A DNA stretch of 64,000 bases from positions 59,509,121 to 59,573,120 of the forward strand of contig NC_134846.1 of NCBI RefSeq assembly GCF_965363235.1, in the 5' to 3' direction. The DNA is from Mytilus galloprovincialis (Eukaryota > Mollusca > Bivalvia > Mytilida > Mytilidae). Shown piece after piece: positions 58,501 to 64,000 of this stretch (its first letter is position 1; every line of letters begins with the position of its first letter). The position numbers were made by a program, and so were the translations under genes. Under the pieces are notes generated by a model. It saw only the letters and a list, made by a program, of their open reading frames with translations, had not been told where the DNA came from and searched no databases.

Positions 58501-59403
58501 ATTATAACTATTTAATAATGACATTACTTGCAGTATACATGTATGTTGGACTGTTCAGACAAACTCATAAAAAAAGACATGCCAATAAGTACCCCAACAC
58601 ATTTCATAGAAATACTTTAAACTACATCTACATATATATCCTATATAAAGTTATGAAACATGAGTGGTATTGGTGTATTATGGATTTATTCTGATTATTT
58701 TATTTGGTGGAGTGAGGAAATATTGTATTTTTGTGATCATTTAATTTAATTGTTTTTCAATGTTTTCATACAACTACAAGCCTTTTTAAAATTTGTACTT
58801 TGTTGAACATTTAAATTTCCAGTTTTCTGAAACCAACAAAAATTGACATCCCACGAACATGACAAATAATTATGATTGCAGTACACAGTCTATCTATTTA
58901 TTACTAATCTGTCACTGAGAATAATCAATCATTTATTTGACTGTATCAAAAATCTAAAAGAGGCAAATCCCTGAGTATGATTAGTAATAACAAATCCTTG
59001 TTGTCCTAAACAACCTATATCATTAAAAATTTAACAACTTCAATAGAGAAGTGTATCCTTTCAAATCATGCTTCATGTTTTACCAAAAAAACATTAATAA
59101 AAATTTGATTGATATAACAATTTAGATAGTAATAATTCCTTTAGATCAATGGAGTGCTAGTGATAAGTATTGAATCATCATTTTCTGAGTTTCTTTACAT
59201 TTTAATATATACATAAACGTACATGGATCTTGAGCATCCCCACCACCTAACAAGGCCTGTTTATATTTATTGAGACTCTCATCCTCCTGATCTTTCTTTA
59301 AGATGTTTTCCAATGGTTCAAACTCTGGTGGTTTATATCCAGGAGCATTAGTATCCTCCTCATGTACATCTTCTGGAGCTGGATTTGCCTCAGATTCTGC
59401 CAT
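55367..59403 (-). CDS. ARHGDIA: Rho GDP-dissociation inhibitor (RhoGDI)
   Basis: Exons on minus: 59223-59403, 58376-58459, then either 56988-57131 or 56813-56956, and 55367-55563. This gives 606 nt and 201 aa with one middle exon (human RhoGDI1 has 204 aa). The N-terminal arm has NAPGYKPPEFEPL and DDESLxKYKxALLG-like DQEDESLNKYKQALLGG. The Ig-like domain has LDLTGDL, KEG..YKMRVKFFVQ, EIVSGLKYVQKTYRKG, FMVGSYPPKAE, GMLARGDYKV and FTDDDKNEHLKW.WKFEIKKDW. RhoGDI extracts prenylated Rho/Rac/Cdc42 from membranes and holds them GDP-bound in the cytosol. The middle exon is present as two alternative copies. The gene is head to head with FDXR. An acceptor-like CTTCCAG just before the ATG suggests a 5' UTR intron. 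Confidence 0.96.
55564..56812 (-). other. RhoGDI intron between the proximal duplicate exon and the last exon
   Basis: 1249 bp of AT-rich sequence; no further copy of the duplicated exon and no other gene found. Confidence 0.6.
56813..56956 (-). CDS. ARHGDIA: RhoGDI alternative exon, proximal (3') copy
   Basis: Acceptor TTTGTTTTACAG and donor AAAG|GTATTT; 144 nt. It encodes residues 90-136 as DLSKLKEQVFTIKEAAPYKM then RVKFFVQKGELVSGLKYIQK and TYRKGVK. Phase and length are identical to the copy at 56988-57131. Compared with human RhoGDI1, the pocket residues Phe102 and Tyr110 are kept, Ile122 is Leu, and the basic residue before Glu121 is Gly. Confidence 0.9.
56957..56987 (-). promoter_or_regulatory. 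31-bp spacer between the duplicated RhoGDI exons
   Basis: It starts GTAAAG (donor of the distal copy) and ends TTTTACAG (acceptor of the proximal copy). An ACTAAAT branch-point candidate falls within the first 12 nt. It is too short to be spliced as an ordinary intron, so the two exons cannot readily be joined to each other. Confidence 0.85.
56988..57131 (-). CDS. ARHGDIA: RhoGDI alternative exon, distal (5') copy
   Basis: Acceptor TTGTTTTTCAG and donor AAAG|GTAAAG; 144 nt. It encodes residues 90-136 as DLAKLKDQVFVIKEGSAYKM then RVKFFVQKKEIVSGLKYVQK and TYRKGIK. It is closer to vertebrate RhoGDI (KEG, EIVSG) than the proximal copy, so it is the likely ancestral form. The two copies differ at 10 of 47 residues. 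Confidence 0.93.
57132..58375 (-). other. RhoGDI intron upstream of the duplicated exons
   Basis: 1244 bp of AT-rich sequence. The 84-aa plus-strand frame at 57556-57810 is AT-driven and not called. Confidence 0.6.
58376..58459 (-). CDS. ARHGDIA: RhoGDI coding exon 2
   Basis: Acceptor AATTTCAG and donor ACAG|GTAATA; 84 nt. It encodes PNDPRRVIVTELALVVQDRD then DVTLDLT, aligning with the human segment PNVPNVVVTGLTLV...LELDLTG. Confidence 0.94.
59223..59403 (-). CDS. ARHGDIA: RhoGDI coding exon 1 (start)
   Basis: ATG at 59403-59401 (AAAATGGCA). It encodes MAESEANPAPEDVHEEDTNA, then PGYKPPEFEPLENILKKDQE and DESLNKYKQALLGGGDAQDP; donor CCAT|GTACGT. This is the flexible regulatory arm that contacts the switch regions of Rho GTPases. 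Confidence 0.95.
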
Positions 59404-59704
59404 TTTAATTCTTCAACTGGAAGAAAATAAAAAATATGGTGAAAGAGAAATTACAAAATGTAGCAACAACAAAATAAATATTTAAATACATGTACATGTA
59501 TGATTTACATTCTTAAGTTCATTGATATAAAAGTGAGGCAGATACAAGATACTAAATGTGAACTCTGGTCTAGAAACATATATCTTTTTCAAATAAGTGG
59601 AGAATACAGAAAACAGATCAAACGTAATTCAGTGGTTATCCTTTGTTGCTGAGTTACATACTAGTATTTGTTTTTCTGTTTATTTTTTTAATACATTAAT
59701 TAGG

Positions 59705-59840
59705 TCACTAGTTTTCTCGTTTGAATTGTTTTACTTTTATCATTTCAAGGCCCTTTATAGCTGACTATGCGGTGTTGGCTTTACTCATTGTAAAAGCCTG
59801 TATGGTGACATATTATAAGTTATATGGTGTGTAACTGTCC
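59705..59840 (+). repeat. dispersed bivalve SINE-like repeat
   Basis: GTTTTCTCGTTTGAATTGTT, CCCTTTATAGCTGACTATGC and GGTGTTGGCTTTACTCATTG match the family at 3503 and 10651. Confidence 0.65.
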
Positions 59841-59945
59841 CCCTACGTATCCATAGCGGAAAAGTAAAATCCATAGGGGGTGATGCCACAAGCCAAACAT
59901 CCTATGGAGGAGCTTCAGGCTAGTGAACTTCAAGTTTATTGTGAA

Positions 59946-60080
59946 GGCGGAGAAAGCGAGAAAAGCAATCGAATTGAGATGACCAATGATAATCTGTTTA
60001 TCGCTACTTTTATGCGAGTAGCATGATATGAAAAATTATCACAAAAAAAGATCAAAGGAAAAATGCATAAAATAGCAATT
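59946..60080 (-). repeat. second copy of the 26446-26690 repeat
   Basis: GAGATGACCAATGATAATCT and ATGAAAAATTATCACAAAAA are the reverse complement of sequence at 26446-26620. It lies in the RhoGDI/FDXR interval. Confidence 0.65.
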
Positions 60081-60714
60081 ACTGTATCCCTCTTATTGTA
60101 TTATCAGAATCCTTCATTTGTATATACCTTAACACTATTTTTCCGGTATTACTGGATATCACAAAATTTCCTGTATAATATTGACGTCATTATGGAAAAG
60201 TGATTGTTATACATGTATGACATGAAAAGTTCAAGCGGGCAAATTCTCAGGTCAAGCAAGACAGATTTCCAAATAGCGATAAGGTGTTTATCTAGCTTCT
60301 CATTGTGTGGTGCAGTCCGGTGTATCCGCGCTCCTAAGACTTATGACTTCACTTCATTTAACTGATAAAACCAATAATTGGATAATATTGTGTGAACACA
60401 TTCATAACATACATTTATTTCATAAAATCTTCTGTTTGTATGGTTTCACCCTCATGATTTTGTGTAATGTGTGTCCAAAATTAGGGAAACCCTGTTCTGA
60501 GAGTTCCTCCAATGTCCTGTGATTTTGCACATTCCTGTCAAAAATAGCTAATTTTGAATAAAGGAAAGAATTTCTACTTCGAAATATAGCTGAATTTGAA
60601 CCAAACACACTGCCAAGGATGCAGAGCAAAAATTATCTTAATCTGATTTAAATTTGACATAAATAAAACAAATTTTATCTGATGATGTAATTTTTTTAAT
60701 GGAAATTGGCAAAA
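60081..60714. other. no gene seen
   Basis: Upstream region of RhoGDI; possible 5' UTR exon or promoter sequence, but nothing can be placed with confidence. Confidence 0.35.
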
Positions 60715-60716
60715 TA

Positions 60717-60871
60717 CAGTCTTCACAATGAACTGTTAAATCTACAGGCCCGGAGCTCAATTTTTGAATTTTTTTAGTTAGATTCTGTTGGCCTGTAGAT
60801 ATGATTTTTACAGGCCCGAGAGCAATTTTACAAGCCTGGGCTGCCAGGGCTGCCACTTAGCGTGAAGACTG
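60717..60871. mobile_element. small element with CAGTCTTCAC inverted ends
   Basis: CAGTCTTCAC (60717-60726) and GTGAAGACTG (60862-60871) are exact inverted repeats. The interior repeats ACAGGCCCG(G/A)AG twice and CTGTAGAT-type motifs. The 72-aa minus-strand frame that spans it (60638-60856) is not recognised. Confidence 0.5.
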
Positions 60872-62751
60872 AAAATATTGTAAATCATGGGATTGCAGTT
60901 ATTATCTAACGCTTGAACTTATCAGTTTTATTGTTTTTTATCCCTTCGGAAGGCTAAAACAATAACAAGAACGATTTTATTTGTGTTTCTTTGTTTATAT
61001 GACGAAATCAGCTAATGCGCTGTATCACCGGCCGGGCAGACACCAGGGACTGCACTGAAATAATAATGCTTGTAATTACAAGTGTCCCGCCCGATTTAGT
61101 TTCCCTTTCACCAATTACGCTTAAAATCAGTTAATCCTACGTCAAGCTAGGACCCAATGAGACCCACTTTGACAACAAATGTGTCACGTTATTTACTCTT
61201 GTTCTTAAAACAAATATCTTGGGTAACATGATTTTTAGTGAAATGCAAATTTTGTTTAAAATTATGTGCTTCCCATATATAGAGCTATACTTCCATTCTA
61301 CCCTTATTAAACTCAAATTTTAATCTATCCTCTACCATTAACTAGACTCCTTTAAGTAAATGAAAGTCAGTTATCGTAGCTATGAGTATCCAGTTTTCAA
61401 AATAACAAAAGCAGGAAGTGGACGAACTCATCAATATTGACAAATGATTGATGATGAGACAAAAAAACGCAATTTCTGGCAGAAGCTGGTAGAATAAAAT
61501 AGTTTGTCAAATTATTAAATCAAGCCTGAAATGTCTTTAAATGTGAAAAATGGTTCAGCGTTACGTATAAACGGATTTTCTTTACCAAAATGTAGCTTTC
61601 TCTTTCTCCCCCTTCGAAGCCGGTGTGGGTTGATTTTTACTTCCGGTGGAATACTTAGTTTGAAAAAATAGTTCTAAGGTATTTACTTTATCATTCCGAA
61701 AATACAAAGGATCAGGATCAGAATAAAAAAAGAAGATTTTATGGACAGACATTTATATGAGGAAATGGATCTTTGTGTTTATTTTAATTCACAGTAAAGT
61801 AAAATAAATCTATCTAAAACCATACATCAGTTGGAACTATCTTATGTTGACCTAACAGGTGATTGACCCTTAGAAGCATCCTACTGAAAACTGCCACTGA
61901 CTCAAAACATTTCTGTCTTCAGCCTCTAGTTTAGCAACTGTCAACACTCAGCAAAAGGAAAGAATGTAAGCATCCTTATTTACTAACTAACTGTGCATTT
62001 CTCCTGATAAGAAACCAACACTATCATACTGTGATTTTATTAAAATATTTGGATAGTGACTTTTCCAAATTGATATTTTCACCTCTTGACTAAACTTGAG
62101 CCATAATTTTTGATGCACTGCCAATGGTGCTAGTATATATTATATAAATCACACGCACTTAGCTCTTGAACTAGGATGACAGTATGCCAATGAGTCAACT
62201 ATTCATTGTGCAGACACTAAGGGAAAGGAATGTAAACATTTTTTTGTTTTGCTAATGATATATTGTTGAAAGCTGTACTGACTATATTGCAATGTGTACA
62301 TGAAAGTGCAGACTTCTATGTCATGTGATCTCTAGTTGATAGTTGTCTAATTGGCAATCACACCACAGTTCATTCTTCTATTCATTTTGACTAGTTCTTT
62401 GCAATTATCGATATATCACAAAAAAACAACTAACAAAGTGACAAAAGATACAATTAAAGTAGTAGTCTAGGAGTAATATTCACAGTTACTGAACGCAACT
62501 TACTTCAAAGTTAAAATTTCAACAAATAAATAGAACATGGTGTAATTCCCAGAAAAATCAATTCATCTTACAGATTGTGAAAATATCATAAGCAGTCTGA
62601 GTAAAGATTGCCTTTTGTAATATTTTCAGACTAATAAATTTTAACTTTACATTTAAAAGTGTATCATAAAGCAATGCACATCCCCCATGATTGAAATATT
62701 GTCTGTCAGACAAAATTTTATAACAACTATTGTCCTTGTTCATTAAATTTT
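60872..62751. other. presumed RhoGDI/FDXR promoter interval
   Basis: Between the two head-to-head genes. A locally CG-richer patch (61025-61095, with CCGGCCGGGC) and another at 61600-61650 could be promoter DNA. No TATA box or first exon can be fixed by eye. Confidence 0.3.
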
Positions 62752-63239
62752 GTCACCTCATAGTCTCAGACTAGGGGACAACAACTGTCAGTGGCAAATT
62801 GGCAACATTTCACTGTGAAATACTGTCTCAACAAAATATTTATAGATTGAATAATGTCTTTCTTGAAAATTCACTTTTAAAAAAACATGAATTTTCTGAG
62901 CATTTTATTATCTAAATGAAATATTGTTTGACTTTTGGACAACATGTCTTATGTTCTTTTCTGGACACTATATTTAATAGATTGGGACAAACTTTCATGA
63001 TTCTGTTTTATTGATATATTCTTTAAAAAAACAAAACAAGAAAAGTATCTACATACAAACATACACCATATGGGTTTTATTGCAGTTTACATCAAAGGAT
63101 TTTACACTTTGATTTTTCACAATAACAAGTGAGAAAGGTAAATTTGGCAATGAAAATGACAAAAAGTTAGAATTACTCTTGTCCTTGTATTGTTGGGAGG
63201 ATCATCTAATTCTAGTATACATATCTCATGTATCTAGCA

Positions 63240-63395
63240 GAGTTCATCTGGCCTTGACCTCATTTTCATGGAGCTGTGTGTTATAATGATAAGTTTATCT
63301 GATTCCTGCAGTAAAAGTTTAATGACTCAACATATAATTCCAATGATGATCAGTACAACAGGGTAGAAATTTCAGTGTGTGCACTCTTGATGTGT
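63240..63395 (+). repeat. 3' end of a family P2 repeat
   Basis: GGCCTTGACCTCATTTTCAT and the ending AATTTCAGTGTGTGCACTCT then TG match P2 at 26976-28066. Confidence 0.7.
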
Positions 63396-63598
63396 AGAAT
63401 GTAGTTGGATTGATGTCACATTGTCAATTTCCAAACATTAATAATTTGATTGTACTAGTTTGAAGTAAGTGTTTAAATTTATCTGGTTATTATACTTTTG
63501 AATTTTCATATGAACTAATAAGTCAATAAATTAGCAGGAGATTTGTTACAATGTATTACATCATACTTTATGTTTTAATTCAGACCACACCACAAGAC

Positions 63599-63745
63599 AT
63601 GCTGTTCATCTTACCTAGACTTTGCAGACAACACCTGAGAAGTTATGTCCAGTCACATATACGCCAGCTGACCACTGGACAACCAAATGTTTGTATAGTA
63701 GGGGCAGGTCCAGCAGGGTTTTATACAGCTCAACAAATTCTTAAG
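63599..63745 (+). CDS. FDXR: NADPH:adrenodoxin oxidoreductase, mitochondrial, first coding exon (partial gene)
   Basis: 49 codons from the ATG at 63599 to donor AAG|GTATAT. Residues 1-27 are a basic, Ser/Leu/Arg-rich presequence (MLFILPRLCRQHLRSYVQSH) suited to mitochondrial import. Residues 29-49 read [20 protein letters not shown] K, the FAD-binding Rossmann start (GxGxxG) of ferredoxin reductase, close to human [21 protein letters not shown]. The enzyme passes electrons from NADPH through FAD to ferredoxin for iron-sulfur cluster and steroid chemistry in the matrix. An acceptor-like TTTTAATTCAG 15 nt before the ATG suggests a 5' UTR intron. The remaining exons lie beyond the window. Confidence 0.93.
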
Positions 63746-63839
63746 GTATATCAACTTAAAATACATGATTACAAATCTCTTTATATTTAAAGTGTAATGT
63801 ATGGTTGCCTATATTCTCTTACATCCACTTAATATGAAC

Positions 63840-63895
63840 TTTGATGGAAAGTTGTCTCATTGGCAATCATACCACATCTCCTTGTTCTTATATTT
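63840..63895 (+). repeat. SINE-like tail
   Basis: GGAAAGTTGTCTCATTGGCA then ATCATACCACATCTCC, shared with about 25660, 37497 and 62330. It lies in the first FDXR intron. Confidence 0.6.
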
Positions 63896-63897
63896 TG

Positions 63898-64000
63898 AGC
63901 TCACCTGGCCCAAAGGGCCAAGTGAGCTTTTCCCATCACTTTGCGTCCGTCGTCCGTCGTCGTTGTTAACTTTTACAAAAATCTTCTCCTCTGAAACTAC
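63898..64000 (+). mobile_element. start of a family P1 element, cut by the window end
   Basis: GCTCACCTGGCCCAAAGGGC then CAAGTGAGC (terminal hairpin), a GTCCGTCGTCCGTCGTCG run and 'acaaaaatcttctcctctga' match 33150-33270. Confidence 0.8.

Noticed and set aside
60638-60856. 72-aa minus frame upstream of RhoGDI
   Set aside because: Spans the CAGTCTTCAC-ended small element. No recognised domain, and the frame is better explained by that element.

Overview
The window looks like a bivalve mollusc nuclear genome, most likely a mussel (Mytilidae). It is AT-rich, with sparse GT-AG split genes and many short bivalve-type repeats. Three host genes are well supported by protein similarity and matching splice sites. 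(1) An SR splicing factor of the SRSF3/SRSF7 (9G8/Rbp1) type lies on + from 12577 to 47589. It has nine coding exons and encodes 371 aa: one RRM, an RS/SP-rich domain and an acidic tail. (2) A Rho GDP-dissociation inhibitor (RhoGDI, ARHGDIA-like) lies on - from 59403 down to 55367 and encodes 201 aa. (3) The first coding exon of mitochondrial NADPH:adrenodoxin oxidoreductase (FDXR) lies on + at 63599-63745; the rest is beyond the window. The SR gene and RhoGDI converge; RhoGDI and FDXR are head to head. A possible two-exon 28-aa microprotein gene lies at 9024-10374.

Layout: 1-7 kb holds repeat ends, a (TA)n tract, a (CT)n tract and two fossil Penelope-like element (PLE) tails with GIY-YIG coding. 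7.1-8.3 kb holds a 1.1-kb foldback element inserted at a TTAA inside a 5S rRNA-derived sequence. 12.6-47.6 kb is the SR gene. Its large introns hold a 6.5-kb TA-flanked transposon (14.26-20.79 kb), tandem-repeat-cored elements that resemble bivalve pearl/HINE elements (21.8, 23.6, 26.9-28.6, 33.2-34.9 and 42.3-44.3 kb), a 3.3-kb TTAA-flanked element carrying (TTC)76 (29.2-32.5 kb) and small MITEs. 47.6-55.4 kb is the intergenic space between convergent genes and is full of nested repeats, including a candidate solo LTR. 55.4-59.4 kb is RhoGDI and 59.4-63.6 kb is the presumed promoter interval shared with FDXR.

The most notable observation is in RhoGDI. The exon for residues 90-136 is present twice. 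Both copies are 144 nt, have the same phases and are about 79% identical in protein, and only 31 bp separates them. That is too short for a normal intron, so the pair is expected to be spliced mutually exclusively by steric hindrance. The choice would change residues in the prenyl-binding Ig-like domain. Other points are the 5S rRNA/foldback insertion, degenerate hammerhead-like motifs beside the PLE fossils, a recursive-splice-like site after (TTC)76, and the uniform phase-2 introns of the SR gene.

All calls come from reading the sequence; no database search was run. Repeat family names are inferences from architecture.
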